From Gammaproteobacteria bacterium (GTDB lineage Bacteria > Pseudomonadota > Gammaproteobacteria > Burkholderiales > Rhodocyclaceae): DNA of 64,000 bases. Position numbers and translations under genes: made by a program. The notes under the pieces are model-generated. The model was given only the letters and a program-made list of their open reading frames with translations, had not been told where the DNA came from and searched no databases. The stretch is from positions 124,001 to 188,000 of the forward strand of contig JAHJEO010000018.1 of assembly GCA_018825305.1 (NCBI GenBank), given 5' to 3'. Positions 37,927 through 45,301 of this stretch are shown piece by piece (position 1 is the first letter of the stretch; the number at the start of each line of letters is the position of its first letter).

Positions 37927-37950
37927 AAAAAATGGCGCCCGTGGGCGCCA
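37927..37950 (-). terminator. Rho-independent terminator of the qmo-hdr-CBS operon
   Basis: TGGCGCCC-GT-GGGCGCCA is a perfect 8-bp stem. On the minus strand it is followed by six T. It lies 24 bases beyond the CBS gene stop. Confidence 0.85.
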
Positions 37951-37973
37951 GATTCGATCAGCGTTGTCGTGCT

Positions 37974-38603
37974 TCAGCGCTGCGTTACCTGCTTGCCGAA
38001 ATCCCAGCGCTCCAGCCCCGAGTCGATGGCGGCGAAAGTGGTGCCTACCTCGAAGGTCTGGATCGAGATGCCAAGCTGGCGGGCGATCTGCGTGGCGGAG
38101 AACACTCCGCGTATCCGCTCCTCGCCGTTGATCGGGTTGTTGTCGATTACCAGCGCGTGCTGGCGTGCCGAATCGCGCAGGGTGGTGACGATGTGGCCGA
38201 CCATGGACTTGAGTACATTGGCCATTTCGATGCCCTCGATCCGGTCGCGCGGAGTCATCAGGTCGGCGACACGCAGATTATCGTGGCGCCCGCCCTTTTC
38301 TTCCAGCATCTTGACCGGCTTCTCGCCCATGGTGTCCCGGGCAGTAATGACACCCTCAACGTAGCCGGCGGCATCGACGACCAGCAGCAAACGCACGCCA
38401 CGGGCGATCATGGCCTGGCTGGCCTGGGCCGCCGTGGCATCGGAACGGATGGTCGCCGCCGGCACCTGGCAGAGGTCGGTCATGACGGCTACCGCCGGCG
38501 AGTCCATCTTGACGACACCGGGAACGCCGCCGCCAGGGGGCAGGTAACTCGTGCCCTCCTTGATGATCTTCATCGGCAGCGACTTGTAGGCGGACTTTTC
38601 CAT
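37974..38603 (-). CDS. CBS-domain pair protein
   Basis: 209 residues. Two CBS motifs are visible: VMTDLCQVPAATIRSDATAA to VEGVITARDTM, and VADLMTPRDRIEGIEM to IRGVFSATQIARQLG. CBS pairs bind adenine nucleotides such as AMP, ADP or ATP. It is the last gene of the qmoAB-hdrCB operon, 12 bases after hdrB. As AprBA uses AMP, a nucleotide-sensing role in APS metabolism is plausible but unproven. Confidence 0.85.
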   Translation of the reverse strand: MEKSAYKSLPMKIIKEGTSYLPPGGGVPGVVKMDSPAVAVMTDLCQVPAATIRSDATAAQASQAMIARGVRLLLVVDAAGYVEGVITARDTMGEKPVKMLEEKGGRHDNLRVADLMTPRDRIEGIEMANVLKSMVGHIVTTLRDSARQHALVIDNNPINGEERIRGVFSATQIARQLGISIQTFEVGTTFAAIDSGLERWDFGKQVTQR

Positions 38604-38615
38604 GGCGGCCTCTAC

Positions 38616-39515
38616 TTACCTGTTGGCGATCTTCTCGAGTGCCTCGGTGCGGATCAGCTGGCCGTCGAGGCCGGCTTCCTTGGCAGTGCTGCCGTAGGCG
38701 ACCGCCATCAGCTGCGAGTAATAGACCACGGGGACGGCGAAGTTGGTGCCCTGCTTGCGGTTGATCTCGGACTGGTAGACCTCGACGTTGGCCTGGCATA
38801 GCGGGCAGGGCGTGACGATCAGCTCGGCCTTGTGATCCAGCGCCGATTCGACAATGTCCTTGATCTGCTTCTGCGACTTCTCGGGCTCCGAGAAGGCCAG
38901 CGCACCGCCGCAGCAGGTGACTTTCTGCTCGTACTTTTCCAGCGGCTCGCCGCCCAGCACTTCGATGAACTTGTCCAGATACTTGGGGTTCTCGAACGAC
39001 TCGCCAACGATGCCGAAGGGGCGGTTGGTCTGGCAGCCGACGTAGCCGGCGATCTTGAGGCCGTCGAGCGACTTCACCACCGGTTGCTTGATGGCGTCGT
39101 AGCCGAGGTCTTCGATCAGCACTTCGACCATGTGCCGAATCTCGACCTTGCCCTGATAGTTGAGACCGGCGGCAGCCAGTGCCTCGTTGGTCTCCTTCAT
39201 CAGCTGCGAGGTGTGATCGAGGCGCTCCTTGGTCTCGCGCGCACCCAGCCAGCAGGCGGCACAAGTGGCGACGATGTCCTTGCCCGGCAGGTGCTGCTCG
39301 GCCAGCGCGAAGTTGCGGGCATTGATCGCCAACCGCGGCAGCTCGCCACCCTCGGCATAGCCGATGGAAGCGCCGCAGCAGTTCCAGTCGGGAATCTCGG
39401 TCAGTTTGATGTCGAGCTTGTCGCACATCGTGTTGACCGAGGTCAGGTAGTTGGCGGCGGAGGACTTGGCCTGCGACGAGCAACCGGGGTAGAACGCGTA
39501 TTCCTTTTTCGCCAT
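38616..39515 (-). CDS. hdrB: HdrB-like CCG-domain subunit
   Basis: 299 residues from the ATG at 39515 (GGAGAT ribosome site); the longer track form is wrong. Two cysteine-rich CCG domains: YPGCSSQAKSS with WNCCGASIGYAEGG, and GCQTNRP with VTCCGGALAFSEPEK and PCPLCQ. HdrB carries a non-cubane iron-sulfur site in heterodisulfide reductases. Here it accompanies QmoA/QmoB and HdrC in place of the membrane subunit QmoC. It is separated from hdrC by repeat B copy 2. Confidence 0.9.
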   Translation of the reverse strand: MAKKEYAFYPGCSSQAKSSAANYLTSVNTMCDKLDIKLTEIPDWNCCGASIGYAEGGELPRLAINARNFALAEQHLPGKDIVATCAACWLGARETKERLDHTSQLMKETNEALAAAGLNYQGKVEIRHMVEVLIEDLGYDAIKQPVVKSLDGLKIAGYVGCQTNRPFGIVGESFENPKYLDKFIEVLGGEPLEKYEQKVTCCGGALAFSEPEKSQKQIKDIVESALDHKAELIVTPCPLCQANVEVYQSEINRKQGTNFAVPVVYYSQLMAVAYGSTAKEAGLDGQLIRTEALEKIANR

Positions 39516-39537
39516 CTTTCTGATCTCCGTGAGGGGA

Positions 39538-39622
39538 TTACGCCGCCGTCGGGCCGCCCCAAGGCGGCGTACGCCCCCCCGTAGGGGGCAGCGAGCGGTT
39601 GTTGCGAGCGTGGGGGGCCATA
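39538..39622 (-). repeat. Dispersed repeat family B, copy 2, between hdrC and hdrB
   Basis: On the minus strand: TGGCCCCCCACGCTCGCAAC, then CGCTGCCCCCTACGGGGGG, then CGCCTTGGGGCGGCCCGACG. It starts one base after the hdrC stop codon and fills the gap inside the operon. Same block order as at 48930. Confidence 0.8.
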
Positions 39623-40246
39623 CTAGGCGGCAAAGCCCTTTTTGCGGTCTTCGATTTCCTTCGCCTTTGCCAGCACGGCATGGAAACCCTTGAGGTCCTT
39701 GACACTGTGGCCGCCGAAGATTTCCATCGGGTTCAGGCGTCCGGCCATCACCATGCCCAGGCCGATCTTCTGCATGTTCAGCGCCGTCTTGATGCCGGGA
39801 CCGATGCCATTGGCGAAGTAGTGGGCCAGGGTCAGCGTCAGCTCGTTGGTGCGGCCGCGCTTGATCAGGTTGTTCCAGAAGGTCTTGGCAAACTCGCGCG
39901 TCGGCTGGCCCTTGGGGGCGATGCCGAGTCGGTGTGCGTAGTTGGCGAGGCCATGCATGATGTGGGTGATCGGCAGCTGCCGCGGGCAGCGCACGATGCA
40001 GTTGTAGCATGAGGTGCACATCCACATGGAGTCGGACTGCAGAACCTCGTCGCGCTTGCCGGCGCGGATCATCATGAAGATCTTCTGCGGCGAATGTTCC
40101 CATGCGGAGCCGAGCGGGCAGGAGCCCGCGCAGACGCCGCACTGCATGCACATCTTGACCATGTCGCCTTCTTCGACGCGCTCTTCGACTTCCTTGAGGA
40201 AGTTGTTCTTGTAGCGCGCGACGGCTTGCTGGTTTGCGTTTGTCAT
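39623..40246 (-). CDS. hdrC: HdrC-like [4Fe-4S] subunit
   Basis: 207 residues. Two cubane cluster motifs: CMQCGVCAGSCP and CTSCYNCIVRCP. No membrane helices, unlike QmoC which fuses an HdrC part to a membrane domain. It should pass electrons between QmoAB and HdrB. It lies 18 bases after qmoB. Confidence 0.92.
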   Translation of the reverse strand: MTNANQQAVARYKNNFLKEVEERVEEGDMVKMCMQCGVCAGSCPLGSAWEHSPQKIFMMIRAGKRDEVLQSDSMWMCTSCYNCIVRCPRQLPITHIMHGLANYAHRLGIAPKGQPTREFAKTFWNNLIKRGRTNELTLTLAHYFANGIGPGIKTALNMQKIGLGMVMAGRLNPMEIFGGHSVKDLKGFHAVLAKAKEIEDRKKGFAA

Positions 40247-40264
40247 TTTGTCATCCGCTCCTTC

Positions 40265-42514
40265 TTAGCCGAAGCCCTTCATCGGCGAGGGACCCATTTC
40301 GTTGAGTTGTTCAACATAGTCGTTGATCAGCTTGGCCACACGCGCATTGTCGGTTATGGCAACCTCCTGCGTCTGCACGCGCTCGGGCTCCAGGCCCAAC
40401 TGCTTCAGGGTGTCGCCGATCTTGCTCATGCGGTAGTAGGCCATTTCCGAGCCCTTGACGAAGTGACACTGGTAGTCGTCACCCTTCTTGCAGCCCATCA
40501 TCATCACGCCATCGTAGCCGGCGTTCAGCGCATCGGTGATCCAGATGGTATTGACCGAGCCGAGGCAGCGCACCGGAATCGCCCGAACGTAGGCCGAGTA
40601 GCTGAGGCGCTGCACGCCAGCCATATCGAGCGCCGGGTAGGCGTCGTTTTCGCAGGCGAGGATCAGGATGCGCGGCTTCTCTTCGTCCTCGTCCGGCACG
40701 TTGACCGCCTTGATCTGGCTGCCGACGGTGTCGCAGGAGTAGTTCTCGAAGGAGATGACGCGTACCGGGCAGGCGCCCATGCAGGTACCGCAGCGGCGGC
40801 AGCGCTGTTCGTTGAAGACCGGGAAGCGCTTCTCGTCTTCGTCGATGGCGCCGAAGGGGCATTCCACCGTACAGCGCTTGCACTGGGTGCAGCCCTCGAG
40901 GCGGGCGGACGGGAACGACAGATCCCAGGCGCGCGGATGGGCGGCACGACCCTGCGAAGCGTTCTCGACGGCCTGGATGGCCTTCAGCGCCGCGCCGGTG
41001 GCGTCTTCGGTTGCCTGCAGCATGTCCATCGGCCGGCGGGTCGGGCCGGCGGCGTAGATACCGGTGCGACGCGTCTCGTAGGGGAAACAGATGAAGTGCG
41101 AGTCGGCGAACCCGTACTTGAACTGCGGCATGTCCGGGCCCTGGCGGTAGTTGAGGTTGAGGACGGAAATCGTCTTCATCTCGGTGCGCTGGGTCTTGGC
41201 CGCCTCATCGCCGCCTTCGGCCTTGGTGTTCACCTCGGTCCAGTCGTCGAGATTGACGCCGGCGTTGGCGACCTGGCCAGTGGCGAGCACCACCAGGTCG
41301 GCATCGGTCGAGGTCTCTTCATCAAGGATCAGGTCCTTGAATTCGACCTTGCAGGCATCACCGCCGCTGACTTTGGAGGCCTTGCCCTTGGTGAAGATCA
41401 CACCCTTCTGCTGGGCGCTGCGATAGAAGTCCTCGCCCATGCCCGGCACGCGCAGGTCGGTGTACATGACCACGGTGTCGACATCGGGGTTGGCGTCCTT
41501 GAAATACATTGCCTGCTTGATGCTGGTGGCGCAGCAATGGCCGGAGCAGTAGGGCAGGTGGGTGCCGCTGTCGTCGCGCTGGCCGGCGCACTGCACGAAC
41601 ACCACGGATTTCACTTCCTTGCCGTCGGCGCGCTTGATGGCGCTGCCGTTGGCGGACTTGGCCAGGGCTTCGAGCCCGGCCTGGTCGACCACGTTGGCCT
41701 GGCCGCCGCCGAGTTCGGGCAGCTTGGCCATGTCGTAGGGGGTGAAGCCGCTGGCCTGGACGATGGCGCCGACGCTTTCCTCGCTGACGCTGCCGGATTC
41801 CTGCGCCAGATTGATCTTGAAGCGACCGGGAGAGCCGGCGGTCTCGGTGACCGTCGTGTTCAGGTGAACCTTGATCTTCGGGTTGCCCGTGACCTTGGCA
41901 ACCATTTCCTCGACGCCGGTGGCCTGGGGTTCGGCGTAGGGGCTGCTGAACGGCACGCGCTTCCAAAGCTTGGAAGCGAAACCGCCGAGCGCGCCGGTCT
42001 TCTCGACCAGAACGGCTTCGTAGCCGGCGTCTGCCGCGGCCAGCGCCGCCGTCATGCCGGACATGCCGCCGCCGACCACCAGGATGCGCTTGTTCTGCGC
42101 GTCGCCCTTGTTCGGGTTGCCCTCGGGCAGCTTCATCTTCTTGACTTCGGCGCAGCCCATGCGGACGTAGTCCTCGGCCATTTCCTGGCGGATCTCGTCA
42201 TGGTCGGCGCCCTCGGCCACCGCCCAGAGCACGCCTTCGCGCAGATTGGCGCGGGAAACGGCGGCAGTGGGGAAGGCGAAGGCCTCGGCCTTGGCGCGGC
42301 GGGAGCAGGCGGCGATGCAGAGGTGGGTGACGCCCTCGTTGGCGATGTCGTCCCTGATCATCTGCACGCCTTCGGCATTGCAGAGGAAGGGGTGGTTCTT
42401 GACCACCGTCATCTTGCCTTCACGGGTGGCGATCTTCTCCAGGCCGGCGACGTCCATCGTGTCGCCGATGCCGCAACCGGAGCATATGTAAGCAGCGAAT
42501 TTGTTGTCGGCCAT
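40265..42514 (-). CDS. qmoB: QmoB-like HdrA/MvhD flavo-iron-sulfur protein
   Basis: 749 residues. N-terminal cysteine segment (AAYICSGCGIGD), an HdrA-type FAD domain (ILVVGGGMSGMTAALAAADA near residue 130), two ferredoxin clusters (CTQCKRCTVECPFGAI and CRRCGTCMGACPVRVI), and a C-terminal MvhD-like domain (MMMGCKKGDDYQCHF). This is QmoB architecture. QmoAB interacts with AprBA. In an oxidiser it likely receives electrons from sulfite-to-APS oxidation. Confidence 0.93.
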   Translation of the reverse strand: MADNKFAAYICSGCGIGDTMDVAGLEKIATREGKMTVVKNHPFLCNAEGVQMIRDDIANEGVTHLCIAACSRRAKAEAFAFPTAAVSRANLREGVLWAVAEGADHDEIRQEMAEDYVRMGCAEVKKMKLPEGNPNKGDAQNKRILVVGGGMSGMTAALAAADAGYEAVLVEKTGALGGFASKLWKRVPFSSPYAEPQATGVEEMVAKVTGNPKIKVHLNTTVTETAGSPGRFKINLAQESGSVSEESVGAIVQASGFTPYDMAKLPELGGGQANVVDQAGLEALAKSANGSAIKRADGKEVKSVVFVQCAGQRDDSGTHLPYCSGHCCATSIKQAMYFKDANPDVDTVVMYTDLRVPGMGEDFYRSAQQKGVIFTKGKASKVSGGDACKVEFKDLILDEETSTDADLVVLATGQVANAGVNLDDWTEVNTKAEGGDEAAKTQRTEMKTISVLNLNYRQGPDMPQFKYGFADSHFICFPYETRRTGIYAAGPTRRPMDMLQATEDATGAALKAIQAVENASQGRAAHPRAWDLSFPSARLEGCTQCKRCTVECPFGAIDEDEKRFPVFNEQRCRRCGTCMGACPVRVISFENYSCDTVGSQIKAVNVPDEDEEKPRILILACENDAYPALDMAGVQRLSYSAYVRAIPVRCLGSVNTIWITDALNAGYDGVMMMGCKKGDDYQCHFVKGSEMAYYRMSKIGDTLKQLGLEPERVQTQEVAITDNARVAKLINDYVEQLNEMGPSPMKGFG

Positions 42515-42516
42515 GG

Positions 42517-43803
42517 TTACGCGGCCTCCGTCGAAGCAGTTTTGTGGATCACTTGGATTGCCTTCAGGCTGGCCGCCGTGGCGCTTTGCACCGCGCGGTT
42601 GACGTCGAGCGGGCTGGATGCCGCGCCGGCGCCGATCATGCCGCCGTCCTTGGAACCCTCGATGAAATTCGAGGAATCAAGGATGATGTCGTCGGGCAGC
42701 TTGACGCCGGTGACTTCCGGCTCCATGCCGACGGCGAGGACGACGAGGTCGTGCTCGGTGGCGTAGCGGTGGTAGCCCTCGGTATCGACGCCGTGGAGCA
42801 CCGGGTTGCCGTTGGCCGCGTTCTCGGCGATGCGGGCGACCTTGGACTTGACGAAGCTGACGGTCGCGTCCTTCTGCACCATCTGGTAGAAGTCCTCGAA
42901 GCGGTCGATGGCGCGGATGTCGATGTAATACACCGTCGACTTGCCCTCGTCGCCCCAGGCTTCGCGCACGTATTGTGTCTGCTTGAGCGAGGCCATGCAG
43001 CAGATGCGCGAGCAGTGGCGCAGGTGGTTCTCGTCACGCGAGCCGGCGCACTGGATGAAGGCGATGTTCTTCGCTTCCTTGCCGTCGCCCGGGCGCAAAA
43101 TCTTGCCGCCGGTGGGGCCATGCGGATCGGCCAGGCGCTCGAATTCGACGCTGGTGATCACGTTGGCGTAGCGGTCGTAGCCGTAGGGCTGAATCTTGTT
43201 GGCGTCATACGGCCGCCAGCCGGTGGCCCAGACCACGGCGCCGACGGTAAGCTGGACTGACTCTTCCTTCATGCCGAGATCGATGGCGTCGTACTTGCAG
43301 GCCGCCTTGGCGGCTTCGCCCTCGGCGGTTCCGGCAATCGACGGGTCGATGACGTAGCGCTGCGGGTAGGCCATCGGGTGCGGCAGGTAAGCTGCCTTGA
43401 CCTTGCCCAGGCCGTAGTTGTAGTCGTCCGCGATCTCGCTGGCCACCGCCTTGCCGCAGTCGCCGCAGGCGGTGCAGTTTTCGTTGACGTGGCGTGGCGC
43501 AACCTTGAGCGTGACGGCATAGTTGCCGCGCGAACCGGTTACCTCGGTGACTTCCGTCATGGTCATCACGCGCACATTGGGGTTGCCCTTGATGCGCTTG
43601 AGGTTGATCTCCATCCCGCAGGTGGGATGGCACATCTTGGGGAAGTAGCGATAGAGCTGGGCAGTGCGGCCGCCGAGCGTTGGGGTCTTTTCGACCAGGA
43701 TCACCTGTTTGCCGCATTCAGCGGCCTCCAGGGCAGCGGTCATGCCTGAGATTCCGCCGCCAACGACAAGGATCGTCTGGCCAGTAGCAATTGAAGCCGT
43801 CAC
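42517..43803 (-). CDS. qmoA: QmoA-like HdrA flavoprotein
   Basis: 428 residues. FAD-binding TILVVGGGISGMTAALEAAE at the N-terminus, the HdrA cysteine pattern (FPKMCHPTCGMEIN; CTACGDCGK; CAGSRDENHLRHCSRICC). First gene of the qmoA-qmoB-hdrC-hdrB-CBS operon, 2 bases before qmoB. GGAGGCTCG lies before the ATG. Confidence 0.94.
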   Translation of the reverse strand: MTASIATGQTILVVGGGISGMTAALEAAECGKQVILVEKTPTLGGRTAQLYRYFPKMCHPTCGMEINLKRIKGNPNVRVMTMTEVTEVTGSRGNYAVTLKVAPRHVNENCTACGDCGKAVASEIADDYNYGLGKVKAAYLPHPMAYPQRYVIDPSIAGTAEGEAAKAACKYDAIDLGMKEESVQLTVGAVVWATGWRPYDANKIQPYGYDRYANVITSVEFERLADPHGPTGGKILRPGDGKEAKNIAFIQCAGSRDENHLRHCSRICCMASLKQTQYVREAWGDEGKSTVYYIDIRAIDRFEDFYQMVQKDATVSFVKSKVARIAENAANGNPVLHGVDTEGYHRYATEHDLVVLAVGMEPEVTGVKLPDDIILDSSNFIEGSKDGGMIGAGAASSPLDVNRAVQSATAASLKAIQVIHKTASTEAA

Positions 43804-43981
43804 ATCGAGCCTCCGATGAAGAGTGTTCGGGTGTTCAGGATGAACGCGTCGATTCTACTCTCGGGCTTCTGCGGCCAAACCGGCCAAAATCAAGAATTTG
43901 ATAAAAAAAATCCTATTGACCAATAGGCCTCGTAAATTTGAGTGAATTGGCGGGTTGCAGTTTGCGGCGTCATTTTGCGTT
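43804..43981 (-). promoter_or_regulatory. qmoA upstream region with palindrome CCTATTG-AC-CAATAGG
   Basis: The AT-rich 43880-43945 stretch lies about 110 bases upstream of qmoA. It holds a 7-bp perfect inverted repeat (43912-43927) followed on the minus strand by an eight-T run. The dyad plus T run could act as a terminator for anything entering from the right, or as an operator. No FNR box is seen here. Confidence 0.45.
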
Positions 43982-44009
43982 GGCGCCGTATCGCTAGCGC
44001 CGACTTTTT
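43982..44009 (+). repeat. Dispersed repeat family A, copy 7
   Basis: GGCGCCGTATCGCTAGCGCC followed by GACTTTTT. It lies 11 bases beyond the stop of the phosphoesterase gene and has several changes in the 5' half. Confidence 0.7.
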
Positions 44010-44019
44010 GCTGGGTGAA

Positions 44020-44535
44020 TCAGGTCGGTGTCCGGCGCAGTTCGAAAGTCATGGTGTCGAGGTCGCCGAGAATCCAGGTTGCCGGTGCGCCGGCGATGCC
44101 GGCAACGGTGCCCGGGTTTACCAGCCAGGTCTTGCCGCCGAGGATGTTGGCTTCCTGGGTGATCAGCGCTTCGTGGCTGTGGCCACAACACACTACGTCG
44201 TAGTCGCCGGTGCAGGCCATGCCGCGGCCCAGATGCGGATAGTGGGTGATGAAGACGCGACGCCCGCCGAGGGTGATGCCGGCATCGTGGCCGTGATAGT
44301 GCAGCAGCGAATTGGAGTTGCAGGCGAGTCGGCCGATGGCCACCGGGTCGCCGAGATTGTTGCCGTGGACCACATGCATCGGTAGTTCCAGCTTGAGCGT
44401 GGCGCGCAAGGTGTTGCCGCCGATGATGTCGCCGCAATGAATCACGGCTTCGGCGCCCTGGGCCTTGGCTTCGGTGACGGCGGCCGAAAGATGCTGGGCG
44501 CGGTCGTGGCTGTCGGAGACGATGCAGATTTTCAT
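44020..44535 (-). CDS. YfcE/MJ0936-type calcineurin-like phosphoesterase
   Basis: 171 residues. Metallophosphoesterase motifs in order: VSDSHDR, IHCGDIIGG, VHGNNLGD, ITHYPHLGRG, CCGHSHEA and VNPGTVAG. Dinuclear-metal site intact (GNN in place of GNCD). Family members hydrolyse phosphodiesters in vitro; natural substrates are unknown. Its start overlaps the stop of the 68-residue gene (ATGA), so they are translationally coupled. Confidence 0.88.
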   Translation of the reverse strand: MKICIVSDSHDRAQHLSAAVTEAKAQGAEAVIHCGDIIGGNTLRATLKLELPMHVVHGNNLGDPVAIGRLACNSNSLLHYHGHDAGITLGGRRVFITHYPHLGRGMACTGDYDVVCCGHSHEALITQEANILGGKTWLVNPGTVAGIAGAPATWILGDLDTMTFELRRTPT

Positions 44536-44738
44536 TTCTTTCCCGGGGTCGTGAAGTGTTCGCCGATGGCAAAGCCGAACACGCTATCGAGTTTCAACTC
44601 GGCGATGAGTGTGTCGACCGCTGCCTGGCCATGCTCATGCGCCACCTCGGCCAGAACCAGGCGGGCGCCGTTGCGCTGGTAGCCGCCGCCGAAGCTAAGC
44701 TGGCGGGAGAGAAGCTCGCGGGCGCGGTCGAGGGTCAT
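44532..44738 (-). CDS. Small conserved-looking protein of unknown function (68 aa)
   Basis: 68 residues, beginning MTLDRARELLSRQLSFGGGY. No cysteines, no membrane segment, predicted mostly helical. It is coupled to the phosphoesterase gene by a 4-base overlap and lies 10 bases after the 138-residue gene. The coupling argues it is real. I do not recognise the family. Confidence 0.65.
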   Translation of the reverse strand: MTLDRARELLSRQLSFGGGYQRNGARLVLAEVAHEHGQAAVDTLIAELKLDSVFGFAIGEHFTTPGKK

Positions 44739-44748
44739 GGCGTGTGGT

Positions 44749-45165
44749 CTAGATGATCAGCGGCCCGTAGTACTCTTCGCCGTCGTTGGCTTTGCTGAAA
44801 TCGACGGCATTCATGCCGGACTTGATGCCCTTGCGCGTCAGTTCATGGTCGGCCTGCACCTGCAGCAGGGTGATGATACAGTCGCCGATGTTGTCGTATT
44901 CATCCTTGCCGGTACCGAACTGTTCGGTCGCGATGTAGTAGAACTGACAGCGGAAGCGGTTGTCGCCGGTCTTGATGACGACGAAATTGGCATCGCGCTC
45001 CTGCCAGGTCAGCGACGGGCAGGTGTCCAGGGCTTCTGTCAGCTGGTCGAGCATGATCTCCGCCTCGGCGGATTCGATGGGCACGTCCATGCCGTAGCGT
45101 TCGCGCAGCGTCTGGGCGACGAGTTTGCGCTCGCGTGGAGTAAAGTCGGGGAAGTTGGTAGTCAT
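44749..45165 (-). CDS. Protein of unknown function next to soeA (138 aa)
   Basis: 138 residues, acidic, soluble. It starts MTTNFPDFTPRERKLVAQTL and contains a FRCQFYYIATEQFGTGKDEY segment and an end of ANDGEEYYGPLII. I do not recognise a domain. It heads the three-gene minus-strand operon (this gene, 68 aa, YfcE-like) and is divergent from soeA across 136 bases that contain the FNR box, so it may be co-regulated with sulfite oxidation. Confidence 0.7.
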   Translation of the reverse strand: MTTNFPDFTPRERKLVAQTLRERYGMDVPIESAEAEIMLDQLTEALDTCPSLTWQERDANFVVIKTGDNRFRCQFYYIATEQFGTGKDEYDNIGDCIITLLQVQADHELTRKGIKSGMNAVDFSKANDGEEYYGPLII

Positions 45166-45238
45166 GGTGTTTGGATCACTTTCCTTGCCGTTAGCAGGGG
45201 ATTGGGGAGTTTATTCGGAAATAAAAACTTTCCGCTTG

Positions 45239-45252
45239 TTGATCTGGATCAA
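45239..45252. promoter_or_regulatory. FNR/ANR/DNR-type box of the soeA promoter
   Basis: TTGATCTGGATCAA is a perfect TTGAT-N4-ATCAA palindrome. A -10 element TCTAAT lies at 45276-45281, placing the box centre near -42 relative to a start at about 45288: the class II activator position. The resulting 5' leader of soeA would be only about 14 bases with no ribosome site. Confidence 0.75.
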
Positions 45253-45301
45253 ATTTTGTCAGAATATCGATAAGTTCTAATTTACTGTTTGCCCGCCGCC
45301 C

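Noticed and set aside
40094-42766. 890-aa plus-strand ORF opposite qmoB
   Set aside because: Shadow of qmoB and hdrC; long only because of high GC codon bias.
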